A program made the position numbers and the translations under genes. This document shows, in pieces, positions 18,950 to 27,722 of a stretch of 64,000 bases of DNA. The first letter of the stretch is position 1. Each line of letters begins with the position of its first letter. The notes under the pieces are model-generated. The model was not told the DNA's origin. It saw nothing but the letters and a program-made list of their open reading frames with translations, and searched no databases. Source of the stretch: JAUIIK01 sp963745675 (GTDB lineage Bacteria; Chloroflexota; Chloroflexia; Thermomicrobiales; CFX8); contig CAVUYM010000022.1 in NCBI GenBank assembly GCA_963745675.1, forward strand, positions 124,001-188,000, given 5' to 3'.

Positions 18950-20778
18950 CAACCTGCGACTGGCTCGGCGTCCGGATCCGGGATGAGATCGCTCGGGACG
19001 TCTTCTCCGAGGGTGACGGTGATCCCGTCGGTTCCGGTCACTGTCACGATCGCTGAGTCGGAGAAACCCAGGAGCCTGGCGATGTGACGCGCAGTGGCAA
19101 TCTCGCCGGGAGCAACCTGAATAGTGGACTGGCTCTGCGGACGGCGGGCGTCGCTTGGCCAAACCTCGAGGAACCCGGCATCCGCCAGAATTTGAGCGCT
19201 GGAGCCTGCCAGGAGCGGAATGTTCGTAGCGTTCTCGACAAAGACTGAAATCGAAAGATCAGGCTCGGCGTCCGCGGTGCTTGTAGCGCTATCTGCTACT
19301 TGCCTGCCACCGCCAAAAAAAGCTCTCGTTTCGTCGAGAACCGCCTGCCAGTCGGCGTCAATGTAGTACGCGTCACCTTCATATTCAGGTAGATGCTCGG
19401 TCAGCAGACCTTCTTCGAAGAGGTTGAGCTTTGCGATGGAGTCCGGCTGGACCTGACGACCGAGGTTTGCCAGCGCCAGCATCTGGTTGAAGTTGAGATC
19501 GGTCCGGATCGTATGCTGCATGTCCCGAATCAGAGATTGGGCTTGCGTGATCAGTTCAAGCGATACCGCTTGCTGGCGGATAGCCAGTAACACTTGCTGC
19601 TGGCGTTCAGCTCGCCCGAAATCGCTGTCCGCGTGGCGCGTACGCACATACTCTAGGGCTGTCTCGCCATCCATCTTCTGGAGTCCGGCTGCGAAGTAAA
19701 CGCGAGTCAGTCGCAAATCGTCGGTTGGATAAAGGTTGTCGCTCAATTGCGTGTCGACATCAATCACGACGCCGCCGACAGTATCGACGACATCGCGGAA
19801 GCCCTCAAAGTTGATCGTTGCGTAGTAGTGGATGGGAATGTTGAAGTTTGCCTCGATCGTCTGCGCCACGAGCGTCGGCCCGCCGCCGGCTATCTCGTCC
19901 TTGTGGGCTTCGCCGATCGGGTAGGCCGCATTGAACTTATCCTCGCCAAAACCAGGGATGTAAACGATGAGGTCACGCGGGATGCTCATCATTGCCACTT
20001 TGTCCGTTGCAGGGTCGATGTGCATAACAATGGTGGTGTCAGAGCGAGGCGGCTGGTCGTCGCTGGTCTGCGCGTCCACTCCGAGCAGGACGATGTTGAT
20101 CGGATCGTCATTTTCCCAATTTGGGAGGATCTGCTCAACTTGTGCCGAGGGCACCGGAACCGGCGTGCCCTCGGTATTGACGGTGTAGCGGGTGCGATCG
20201 CTAATCGGGTCCTCGTGGATGTCGCCGTAAGCGTCAACGCTCACCCTCACTATGTTCAGGACGTACGCTGTTGCGCCAGCAACGAGGAGGAGCGGCAGGA
20301 CCATCGCCACAATGAGCCAGGTCCGTCGTCGCCTATACCAGGCCTTTGGCGGCTCGGTGGGACGCGCCTTGCGACGTCTTCTTCCGGGCCGGTTGCGGCG
20401 TAACGAGCGACCCGACATTTGATCGGTCTCAGCATCTGCGATTGCCGGTGATTCAACCGCCGCATCGCCGCTATGTTCTGCCCGCAGTCGTGCTGCTGAG
20501 GACTCGATGCGCTCAATGTAGTCTTCCAGTGACGGTTCATCTGGGAGATCTAGGTCATCGGGCATTGATACAAGGGCCGGAGATTCTCCCGGTTCACCGC
20601 TCGAGTGAGGCACCTGGTCATTTGCCTGGAGCGCCTGATCACCTTCGCGCAGGTCCCCGTCGGTCGCTTCGGAAGGGTCAACTGCGGTTTCCGATTTGTG
20701 GGACGTGTGAATGCGAAATGCCGGAACATTTCGGCGACGATTGGGCTTGCCTCCTGGGCGGCCTGAAAATCGCGGCAC
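18949..20778 (-). CDS. LytR-CpsA-Psr (LCP) family cell-wall glycopolymer ligase
   Basis: 609 aa. A long basic/acidic cytoplasmic N-terminus (about 145 residues) is followed by a single transmembrane helix (TWLIVAMVLPLLLVAGATAYVL). The LCP catalytic domain follows: IVLLGVDAQTSDDQPPRSDT, VAMMSIPRDLIVYIPG, VVDTVGGVVIDV and ALEYVRTRHADSDFGRAERQ. A C-terminal LytR_C domain (DLSISVFVENATNIPLLAGS) completes it. These enzymes attach undecaprenyl-linked polymers to peptidoglycan outside the membrane. It has one of the cleanest long frames in the window. It could act on the product of the glycan operon at 24.8-31.0 kb, but that is inference. Confidence 0.92.
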   Translation of the reverse strand: MPRFSGRPGGKPNRRRNVPAFRIHTSHKSETAVDPSEATDGDLREGDQALQANDQVPHSSGEPGESPALVSMPDDLDLPDEPSLEDYIERIESSAARLRAEHSGDAAVESPAIADAETDQMSGRSLRRNRPGRRRRKARPTEPPKAWYRRRRTWLIVAMVLPLLLVAGATAYVLNIVRVSVDAYGDIHEDPISDRTRYTVNTEGTPVPVPSAQVEQILPNWENDDPINIVLLGVDAQTSDDQPPRSDTTIVMHIDPATDKVAMMSIPRDLIVYIPGFGEDKFNAAYPIGEAHKDEIAGGGPTLVAQTIEANFNIPIHYYATINFEGFRDVVDTVGGVVIDVDTQLSDNLYPTDDLRLTRVYFAAGLQKMDGETALEYVRTRHADSDFGRAERQQQVLLAIRQQAVSLELITQAQSLIRDMQHTIRTDLNFNQMLALANLGRQVQPDSIAKLNLFEEGLLTEHLPEYEGDAYYIDADWQAVLDETRAFFGGGRQVADSATSTADAEPDLSISVFVENATNIPLLAGSSAQILADAGFLEVWPSDARRPQSQSTIQVAPGEIATARHIARLLGFSDSAIVTVTGTDGITVTLGEDVPSDLIPDPDAEPVAG

Positions 20779-20914
20779 GGGCTATTCTCCCGGGGTTTGT
20801 GTCACCACCCCGGCCTTTCTATTGGCCTCATACATTCAGTCGTTAACATGATCAGCCTTTGTCATTTTGTCCCCGAACGATAACAACCGATGAGTATAGC
20901 AATCTCGGCCACCC

Positions 20915-20944
20915 TTGACGTACAGACACACAACCATGGATACT
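20915..20944 (+). promoter_or_regulatory. Sigma70-like promoter for dcd
   Basis: TTGACG and GATACT are separated by 18 bp, about 105 bp upstream of dcd in the 273-bp divergent region between the LCP gene and dcd. The rest of that region shows no gene. Confidence 0.5.
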
Positions 20945-21051
20945 GTACGTACGGCTAACGACGCTAGCGTGCTGCACTCGTCGTTCAGGTATCTAATACC
21001 GAATCGACGCAAGGCGTAACGCCAGATTGAATCCGAAAGAAGTGCGACGTC

Positions 21052-21657
21052 ATGATATTGTCCGATCGAGATATCAAACGCTACATCGAGGGCGGGTCGA
21101 TACGCATCGATCCTTTTCCGGATCTCGATGTCGCTCTCGGATCATGTTCGATCGACTTCAGGCTTGGCAATACCTTCATGGTGTTCGAACATTCTTCCTA
21201 TTCCTACATCGACCCGCGCCAGCCACAATCGATCGGCGAGGGCATGCGAACGATCGAGATCGACGACGACGAGCGTTTCATCATGCAGGCGGGCGATTTC
21301 GCCCTGGCCTCAACGATTGAGACGCTTGAACTGTCCGATGATCTTGTGGCGCGCCTCGAAGGTCGTTCATCGATAGCCAGACTGGGCATCACGGTGCATT
21401 CAACGGCCGCTGTCTTTGAGCCTGGTTGGATCGGCACTGCGACAATGGAGCTTTCGAATCTAGGCAGGATGGCGGTCGCGCTCTACCCCGGTATGCGCAT
21501 CTGCTCCTTCACCTTCGAACAACTCTCCAGCCCGGCCGAAGTCCCATATCGCGCAAAAGAGGGCAACAAATACGCCGGACAAATTCAACCGAGAGCCAGC
21601 GCGCTCTCTGGTGAGGTTTCGAAGTTAGCCCGGGCGGAGCTCAATGGTGCGCAGTAG
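21052..21657 (+). CDS. dcd: dCTP deaminase
   Basis: 201 aa trimeric dUTPase-fold enzyme converting dCTP to dUTP. Motifs: MILSDRDIKRYIEGGSIRID at the N-terminus, LGSCSIDFRLG, LEGRSSIARLGITVHSTAAV, FEPGWIGTATMELSN (with the catalytic Glu) and KYAGQIQPRAS near the end. The ATG at 21052 matches the conserved family N-terminus. Intact. Whether it also has dUTPase activity cannot be decided from the sequence. Confidence 0.93.
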   Translation: MILSDRDIKRYIEGGSIRIDPFPDLDVALGSCSIDFRLGNTFMVFEHSSYSYIDPRQPQSIGEGMRTIEIDDDERFIMQAGDFALASTIETLELSDDLVARLEGRSSIARLGITVHSTAAVFEPGWIGTATMELSNLGRMAVALYPGMRICSFTFEQLSSPAEVPYRAKEGNKYAGQIQPRASALSGEVSKLARAELNGAQ

Positions 21658-21676
21658 ATCGATTGCTCTCTATCTG

Positions 21677-21859
21677 ATGACAACCCAACGCAATCTGGGC
21701 GGTGGCAACCCGCGAAAGAACGCCACACCAAAGCGGCGCGAAAGGCTGACGGTGCCGCAGCGCCGGGGCCAACGGCAAACGACACCGGCCTGGTCTCCAC
21801 GCGCGCAGGTCGAGCGACGGCCGATGCGTCTGATGCGCTACGCGCGCGACCTCTGGTAA
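21677..21859 (+). CDS. Small very basic hypothetical protein
   Basis: A 60-codon ORF beginning MTTQRNLGGGNPRKN, with about 17 Arg/Lys residues and ending RLMRYARDLW. It lies between dcd (20 bp upstream) and the aspS T-box leader. There is no good ribosome site, but the frame is open from an earlier ATG at 21644 overlapping dcd. It could be a nucleic-acid-binding microprotein or a chance ORF; I do not recognise it. Confidence 0.35.
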   Translation: MTTQRNLGGGNPRKNATPKRRERLTVPQRRGQRQTTPAWSPRAQVERRPMRLMRYARDLW

Positions 21860-21887
21860 ACCGACCGGCGCTTGATATGATTTGTGG

Positions 21888-22133
21888 AACGCGTTGACGG
21901 AGACGAGTAGCGCTGTCTAGTCCGTTGTTCAGAGAGCCACCGGTCGGTGTGAGGTGGCCACGGATTCAGTGTGAAGACACTCCCGAGCGCGAGCCTGAAA
22001 GTGACGAACAAAGGGCTCGCCGGTCTGCCACCGTTATCTGGCCTCCGAGATCGCCGCGGGAAAACCTCCGAAGCGGCGATGAAGTGTGGTGGCACCACGA
22101 GCGCCCCCCTCGTCCACACGGCGAGGGGGTTTT
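21888..22133 (+). promoter_or_regulatory. T-box riboswitch leader (tRNA-Asp sensing) upstream of aspS
   Basis: Stem I starts with GACGGAGACGAGTAG and has the distal AGAGAGCC...GGTCGGTGTGAGGTGGC element. The specifier region GTGAAGACACTCCCGAGC places the codon GAC (Asp) at 21976-21978. The T-box bulge TGGCACCACG is at 22090-22099; its TGGC would pair with a GCCA tRNA end, and tRNA-Asp has discriminator G. The terminator CCCCCTCG...CGAGGGGG with TTTT ends at 22133. A TATGAT box at 21876-21881 is a likely -10. Uncharged tRNA-Asp should stabilise the antiterminator and raise aspS expression. Confidence 0.9.
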
Positions 22134-22160
22134 GCGTTTGTTTCGTCAGGAGGTGTCACT

Positions 22161-23484
22161 ATGCAGGCTGTCGAGTTTACCTCCAGTCTGACCGGCCCCC
22201 GCGTCTGGGCCGCTTCCCTCCCCGAACACATCGGGGAATCCGTTCGACTCGCTGGCTGGCTGCATCGCTACCGCCAGCTGGGCAAGATCAGCTTTCTCAT
22301 TCTTCGAGACCGGAGCGGACTGGCTCAGATCGTCGTTGACGATCCTGGATTGCAGGCCACTCTGGGTAGGCTCGGCAACGAGTCCGTCATCGAGGTCCGA
22401 GGAATAGTAGCCGCCGAGCCCCAGGCTCCGGGGGGCGTTGAACTTCGCCAACCTGAGGTGGCTGTGCTGTCGGAGGTCGATGAGCAGTTGCCCTTCGAGA
22501 TCTACATGCCCGAATTGACATGCCCAACTGCCAACGATTCTCGATCACGCGACGGTAGCCAACCGGCACCCGCAGCGCCGCGGATACTTCGAGATCGCGG
22601 CGGCGCTCGTGCGAGGTTTCAGAGCGACGATGGAGAGCAAAGGGTTCGTCGAGATATTCACCCCCAAGCTCGTCGGTTCAGCGACTGAAAGCGGTTCGGA
22701 TGTCTTTGAGATGGGCTATTTCGGTCGAACCGCCTATCTCGCCCAAAGCCCGCAGTTCTACAAGCAGATGATGGTCGGGGTGCACGAGCGCGTATTCGAA
22801 GTCGGGCCAGTCTTCCGAGCCGAACCGCACGACACCGCTCGTCATCTCAACGAGTACGTTTCGCTCGACGCCGAGATGGGATTCATCCAGGACCACGTCG
22901 AGGTCATGAAAACATTGCGCGACGCTATCGCCGGCATGGTCGGCGCGGTCGGTCAGGCAATGGGTTCGAGCGCCCTCGGCCTGGATCTGACGCTTCCAGT
23001 CGTTCCAGATGAAATCCCGGTCGTTCACTTCAGCGAGGCGATGAAGATCCTCGGGCGAACTGATGAGGGCGCAGACGATCTTGCTCCCGCCGACGAGCGT
23101 GAACTCGGACGCTGGGCGTTCGACGAACATGGTTCCGAATGGGTCTTTGTCAGCGGTTACCCGATGTCGAAGCGTCCGTTTTACACCCATCCAGACCCGG
23201 ACAGGCCAGGCTACTCGCGCGGTTTCGACCTGCTCTTTCGCGGCCTGGAACTGGTCACGGGAGGCCAGCGGCTGCATCTCTATCCTGAGTATCTAGCCGC
23301 ACTTGCCGCAAAAGGGCTGACTGGCGAAGGAATGGAAGGCTACCTGGAAGCGTTCAAGTACGGTATGCCGCCGCATGGCGGCTTCGCCATCGGCCTCGAA
23401 CGCTTCGTGGCCCGTTTGACCGGGGTTCAAAACGTCCGCGAAGTGACGCTATTCCCGAGGACGATGACGCGCCTGGAACCATAA
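22161..23484 (+). CDS. aspS: Aspartyl-tRNA synthetase, archaeal type, probably non-discriminating (one frameshift)
   Basis: Class II synthetase of about 440 aa. The N-terminal OB anticodon domain (SVRLAGWLHRYRQLGKISFL, RDRSGLAQIVVDD) is followed by LPTILDHATVANRHPQRRGY in a second frame (shift near 22525). Motif 2 is FEVGPVFRAEPHDTARHLNE and motif 3 is GGFAIGLERFVARLTG; the protein ends LFPRTMTRLEP. The short form without the bacterial GAD insertion, and ARHLNEYVSLDAEMGF, mark the archaeal/AspRS2 type, which in bacteria often also charges tRNA-Asn for the amidotransferase route. The ATG at 22161 follows AGGAGG. Confidence 0.9.
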
Positions 23485-23495
23485 GATTGATTGTG

Positions 23496-23521
23496 CTGGG
23501 GGCGAACTGATTCGTCCCCAG
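23496..23521 (+). terminator. Hairpin after aspS
   Basis: CTGGGGGCGAA, loop CTGA, TTCGTCCCCAG forms an 11-bp stem (one G-T pair) 11 bp after the aspS stop. There is no T run, so termination efficiency is uncertain. Confidence 0.6.
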
Positions 23522-23553
23522 ACATCGCAAATTTTCAACGGGAAGGATTCTGA

Positions 23554-24306
23554 ATGAGTGGCGAGACGAATGGCAGCGAGGACCGGCCCAGACGGGTGCT
23601 AGTGTCGATGGCTCATCCGGACGACATCGAATTTGGCTGTGGCGGGACGATTGCACGCTGGGCTGACGAAGGTCAGGAGATCTTCTTCGTCCTTGGCACG
23701 AGTGGTGACAAAGGCAGCGACGACCCAGACTACGATAGCGCGAAGCTGATCGAGACGCGCGAAGCCGAGCAACGTGCGGCAGCGGATGTCCTTGGCGTAA
23801 AGGAGGTCATGTTCCTGCACTTCAAAGATGCAGAACTGATGCCCGATCTCAACCTGCGTAAGGAGATCACCCGCGCTATCCGGCACTTCAAACCGGACGC
23901 AGTCGTCTGCCAGGATCCAGCGGCGCGCTATTTTGGAAACTATATCCAGCATCCTGATCATGTGGCGATGGGTGAAGCGACACTGGCTGCGATCTATCCG
24001 TCCGCTCGCGATCGCCTGACCTTCCCGGAGCTACTCGCCGAAGGCTATGAACCACACAAGGTCACCGAGGTCTATGTCGGGGCTGGCGGCGACCGGGTCG
24101 ATCACTTTGTTGAGACCAGTGACTATCTGGAGAAGAAGGCGGCGGCGCTGCGCGAGCACAAGAGCCAGCTCGGTGACTGGGACCCACTGGAAGCGGTCAC
24201 CCGCTGGGCGCGCGATACGGCGGCGATTGCGCGTCATATGCACTATCCCGGCGCCAACGACATGCAGCACGCTGAGTCCTACCGCTATATCGAGATGGGC
24301 CGCTAA
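23554..24306 (+). CDS. PIG-L family deacetylase
   Basis: 250 aa zinc-dependent N-acetyl sugar deacetylase (LmbE/PIG-L, related to MshB/BshB). Zinc-site motif MAHPDDIEFGCGGTIARW is near residue 20 and the second His region YIQHPDHVAMGEA near residue 137; FVLGTSGDKGSDDP follows the first strand. The ATG start follows GGGAAGG. It might act in thiol cofactor synthesis or on a glycolipid; the context does not decide. Intact. Confidence 0.88.
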   Translation: MSGETNGSEDRPRRVLVSMAHPDDIEFGCGGTIARWADEGQEIFFVLGTSGDKGSDDPDYDSAKLIETREAEQRAAADVLGVKEVMFLHFKDAELMPDLNLRKEITRAIRHFKPDAVVCQDPAARYFGNYIQHPDHVAMGEATLAAIYPSARDRLTFPELLAEGYEPHKVTEVYVGAGGDRVDHFVETSDYLEKKAAALREHKSQLGDWDPLEAVTRWARDTAAIARHMHYPGANDMQHAESYRYIEMGR

Positions 24307-24769
24307 TTGAGCTAGGTGTGGATTAAACCGTCCCGCTTGGCATCAGCTTCGAGTAAGGCTGAATGATCCTGGTTATCTCTAGCGGGGCGGTATTGGTGAG
24401 GCGTCCGATTGCGGCGTCAGTGACCGCATCCGCGGCATCTTTTCCACCTAATTCAAGGTAATAATCGTGGATCGGTCGGCAGTAAGCACTTTTGGGCCGG
24501 GAATAGCAACTGTAGGCGACCTTGGTGTCATCTTGAGCGGAGCGGAGCTAGGCACCTACGATGTGGGCACGAAAGATCTTGTTCCCCGCTCGTAGGAAGA
24601 TATTGGACGTAGATCCCTCGACAAGCTTCGGGATGACACCCTTTGGGTGTCTGATCGGGGCAGAAACGGGAGACGTACGTTCAATTTGGTGGAACAAGCG
24701 GCATGCCCGGTAGCCCCAACGCCGATCTTGGTGCTGTGCGATTCCGGCATCGGGCGAACAGTCGTCGAG
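24307..24769. other. Gene-poor gap with a possible gene remnant and a repeat element
   Basis: 463 bp without a complete gene. On the minus strand an open stretch ending at a TAA at 24323-24325 reads SAYCRPIHDYYLELGGKDAA and on to EITRIIQPYSKLMPSGTV. It looks protein-like but has no start and runs into the inverted-repeat element at 24524-24640, so it may be a truncated gene end. A small hairpin GACACCC/GGGTGTC lies at the right edge of the repeat. Confidence 0.4.
24524..24640. repeat. 117-bp imperfect inverted-repeat element (miniature, palindromic type)
   Basis: It starts GGTGTCATCTTGAGCGGAGC and ends with the reverse complement of GGTGTCATC, as CTTCGGGATGACACC. The arms share 9 perfect terminal bases and weaker similarity inside. 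The wording CATCTTGAGCGGAGCG ... CCTCGACAAGCTTCGGGATGACA resembles dispersed intergenic repeats found in several bacterial phyla (recollection, not checked). No protein is encoded. Confidence 0.5.
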
Positions 24770-25582
24770 TCAGGCTCCAGGTTCCTTCCTGGCCACGACT
24801 TCGAGATGAGGGCGCATCCCCGGAGGAACGTGCTCGATCGGGACGCGCTCAAGAAGTGGGCGTACCGCACTAGAGCCGGGTAGCTTGACAAGCTGCGCTT
24901 CGGTCAGGCGATGGGGCCGAAGGGGGCGCATTTCCAGTCCGTACTCACGGAGTACGTCCGATAGCTCGGAGGCGGTGAACATCGACGGATGCCAGAAGTA
25001 GCTGTCGTGCAGGCCCCGCAGCCGATAGAAGGCTTCGGCAACGATTCGATTCGGCGTCTTGATGAAGTAGAGTCCGCCGGGCTTGAGAATCCGGGCTACG
25101 GCTGCGAAGTGATCTTCGACGTCTGGTAAATGCTCGATCACATCACTGCTGACAACAATGTCGAACACATCGCGTTGAAAGCTCAGACGGGAAGCGTCAG
25201 CCAGCACGACGTCCGCTTCCGGTACGCGCCGAGCGATCTCTCCGACTGCTGTTTCGGTAATGTCGCTGCCGGTCAGATCCGTAAAGCCTGCATCGCGCAA
25301 TTCTTCTAACAAGAAACCCCCACCCGCTCCGACTTCGAGTAGCGCGACGTGGCGCGGAAGTCGAAGCAGCGCGGCAAGCAGCGCGTCAGGCCGGTTGTAG
25401 ACATCGTAAGTGTTGGAGCGCTCTGGATATTCGAAGTCCAGTTCCTGATAAAAGCGTTGGCGCACCTCGAATGGGACCGTCTGATCACGATAGCGATCTG
25501 AGCAATCGCGACAAAGGAATGTCCTGCCATTGAAGGACTGGTGACACAGCAGGCAACTTCGTTCTGAGCGCTCAACGACCAC
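24770..25582 (-). CDS. Class I SAM-dependent methyltransferase with N-terminal zinc-ribbon
   Basis: 270 aa. The N-terminus has two CxxC knuckles (SCLLCHQSFNGRTFLCRDC), like methyltransferases acting on sugars or small metabolites. The Rossmann core follows: VALLEVGAGGGFLLEELRDA (motif I), GSDITETAV, VVLADASRLSFQRDVFDIVV and SDVIEHLPDVEDHF. It is the last gene of the glycan operon, 3 bp after the lipoprotein gene, so it may modify a glycan or its precursor (inference). Intact. Confidence 0.85.
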   Translation of the reverse strand: MVVERSERSCLLCHQSFNGRTFLCRDCSDRYRDQTVPFEVRQRFYQELDFEYPERSNTYDVYNRPDALLAALLRLPRHVALLEVGAGGGFLLEELRDAGFTDLTGSDITETAVGEIARRVPEADVVLADASRLSFQRDVFDIVVSSDVIEHLPDVEDHFAAVARILKPGGLYFIKTPNRIVAEAFYRLRGLHDSYFWHPSMFTASELSDVLREYGLEMRPLRPHRLTEAQLVKLPGSSAVRPLLERVPIEHVPPGMRPHLEVVARKEPGA

Positions 25583-25585
25583 GCG

Positions 25586-26407
25586 TTAGCTCGCCTTCAA
25601 CTCCCGATGTCGAATCCACAGGATCCAGCCACCAAATAGAAGCATGATTGCATAGACCACCACCAGGAATGGATCGCTGAATGCTGCGCGTATCGACGGT
25701 CCGACTGCTTCCTCGAGTAACCGGCTGCGGTCAGTGGATTGATCGAAGACGGTTTGGAATCCCAGCGCTCCTCCGAGTGCCTTAGGTTCGGCGCCGCCCG
25801 ACATCGCGGTAGCGCCATATCCACCATAGGGCATTCTGCTTACGGTGATGCCGTACTCCCACCCCTGGGCTGGACCGACATGGATCTCGATCACGTCTCC
25901 GGCAAAGGCGGGAGGAAAGCTAGAGATGAGAGCCCAGTCGTTCTCAAACTTCATATCATCGATCGTCGATGTAGTTGTAGCGATCGTCTCGTCGGACCCG
26001 GTGACCGATGTCGTAAGCGTCAATGAACGGTCGAATGAATAGTCTCTGGCCGGTCTTAGTGCAACCCGGATTTCGATTAGCGTTGCCGAGCGCACGTCAT
26101 CTGGAAGGGCGCGAATGCGTTCATGGAGCGTATCTGGATCGGTCGCGGGATCGTTTTCGACCAGGGCTGTGTAGCCGGGCGCGACAATGATCTTCTGGGC
26201 GATCGTCGCGTCGAGCGGGCGCCACTGGATACCGTCGTAATCGTGAGCCAGCGGAGCTTGCATCCCGACGGTTCGTGTTGCACACCCAGCCATCAACAAC
26301 ATCAGCATCGGCACGCAGAGCAGTCCCAGCACCGCCAGGCGCTTGCTCCGTCTTGTTCCGACAGAGCGAGCGAGCTTTTCGTTAGCACCGGACTTCGCCA
26401 TTGCCAC
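25586..26407 (-). CDS. Predicted lipoprotein with C-terminal membrane anchor
   Basis: 273 aa. The N-terminal hydrophobic segment LAVLGLLCVPMLMLLMAGC ends in a lipobox-like LLMAGC. The extracytoplasmic beta-rich part has no recognised domain (DDVRSATLIEIRVALRPARD). A C-terminal helix FLVVVYAIMLLFGGWILWI is followed by a basic tail (RHRELKAS). It sits between the glycosyltransferase-like membrane protein (5 bp) and the methyltransferase. It could be an accessory protein of surface glycan assembly; the function is unknown. Intact. Confidence 0.7.
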   Translation of the reverse strand: MAMAKSGANEKLARSVGTRRSKRLAVLGLLCVPMLMLLMAGCATRTVGMQAPLAHDYDGIQWRPLDATIAQKIIVAPGYTALVENDPATDPDTLHERIRALPDDVRSATLIEIRVALRPARDYSFDRSLTLTTSVTGSDETIATTTSTIDDMKFENDWALISSFPPAFAGDVIEIHVGPAQGWEYGITVSRMPYGGYGATAMSGGAEPKALGGALGFQTVFDQSTDRSRLLEEAVGPSIRAAFSDPFLVVVYAIMLLFGGWILWIRHRELKAS

Positions 26408-26412
26408 CGCGC

Positions 26413-27722
26413 CTAGTAGAAAAACGGCATATACCAGAAAAGAAAATAGACCGATGAGAGCGTTACCGTTGCGATGCCAGCCTGTAGTACAGCGATGTCG
26501 CCGCCGAGTCGCCTGATTCCGGCGATCGTCAGTGTCGTGAGGGCAGGAAACGCGCCGATAAGCATGCGGCCGTGAGGGTGGGCAAGACCGCTATCGTTCG
26601 CGACCCAGGCTGCCGCCAGCAGACCCGCCACTAGCGTTCCGCTCAGGATCAACCGATCTCGCCCTTCTGCGCTGTCCAGCCATGATTCGGGTCGCAGGAT
26701 CAGACCGATGAATCCAGCAGCTACGATGACGAGGATGATACCGCCGGTAATCCAACGCAATGTTCCACCGTCGTAGGCTCCCCAGTAGCTGCTCCAGCCA
26801 TTCAGCCAGAGTTCGCTGATGAACTGGCCCACACCAAGCGGCTCAACAGCTCCTACGAGGTCGAGAAAGGCTTGAGAGCTATTTACCGTGTCATAGCGCA
26901 TCCAGGTCCAGAGACTCCAGCCAGAGAGCGCGATAACCCCCGGCCCGATAGCGAGACCCAGCAGGCGCGCGTTGAGCTGGCGCCGAGCGAGGAGTATCGC
27001 TGTCGCAGCTACCGCCACTAATAGCAGCACGGCTCCCTGGCCCTTGGTCATGATTGCGGCAGCCGTCAGCAGACCGAGAAAGAGCGCTTGATCCGTTCTC
27101 CGATCTTCAAGCAGTCGCGAGGCCATGAGCGTTCCAGCAGCAAGGAAGAGTCCCGGTCAACAGATCGTTGTTGACTCTCCCTGCTGCTGCCGCGACTGAG
27201 GGAATTGATATCCCGATGGCAACAATGGTCCCCCAGACGGCCGGATCGGCGTCGCGTAGCCAGTCTCGCCCATACCCCCAACAGACGGACGCTATACCCA
27301 AAGAGTAGAGCGATGCCCAGCAGGCGCGCCGCGTACAGTTCGCGCCAGGCGTCGTTCCCGCTCAGGAGCGTTAGCGGGGCGATCAGACTGTAGTAGAGCG
27401 GCGGGTGGTAGCCCTCGTAAGACCAACCTTCCAGGCCAAATTCGTTCAATTCCGGCGCGACCGGTCGTCCGATCCTGAGCGTCGACCAGCGGTCAGTGGC
27501 GACGGCGCTCTCGAGGATGCGCGGCTGAACAGGGTCGTTGACGTGCGGTATTGCGCCGTCGTCGATTAGATAGAGCGCATAGCTGAGATGTTGTTCCTCA
27601 TCGAAGAGATCCCAGGTTGGGACGGTTACCACGTACAGCAACGCGTGCAGGACGGCGAAGATCAGCACCGATGCGAAGATGATCCGGCCGCGAGTGTTGA
27701 GATCGGTGACCGGATCACGCAC
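26413..27722 (-). CDS. Polytopic glycosyltransferase (GT39/PMT-like), frameshifted
   Basis: About 435 aa, with roughly ten membrane helices (GRIIFASVLIFAVLHALLYV at the N-terminus; AVLLLVAVAATAILLA; IILVIVAAGFIGLIL). The first loop contains TVPTWDLFDEEQHLSYALYL, with the acidic Asp/Glu pair typical of GT-C catalysis, and EGYHPPLYYSLIAPL. Frame changes near 27250 and 27130 split it; the middle is recovered in a third frame (GTIVAIGISIPSVAAAAGRV). The GTG start overlaps the stop of the upstream gene by 8 bp. It likely transfers a sugar from a polyprenyl-phosphate donor outside the membrane. Confidence 0.8.

Noticed and set aside
19747..20403. 218-aa plus-strand open frame
   Set aside because: It lies antisense to the intact LCP gene, whose motifs are clear; no family features.
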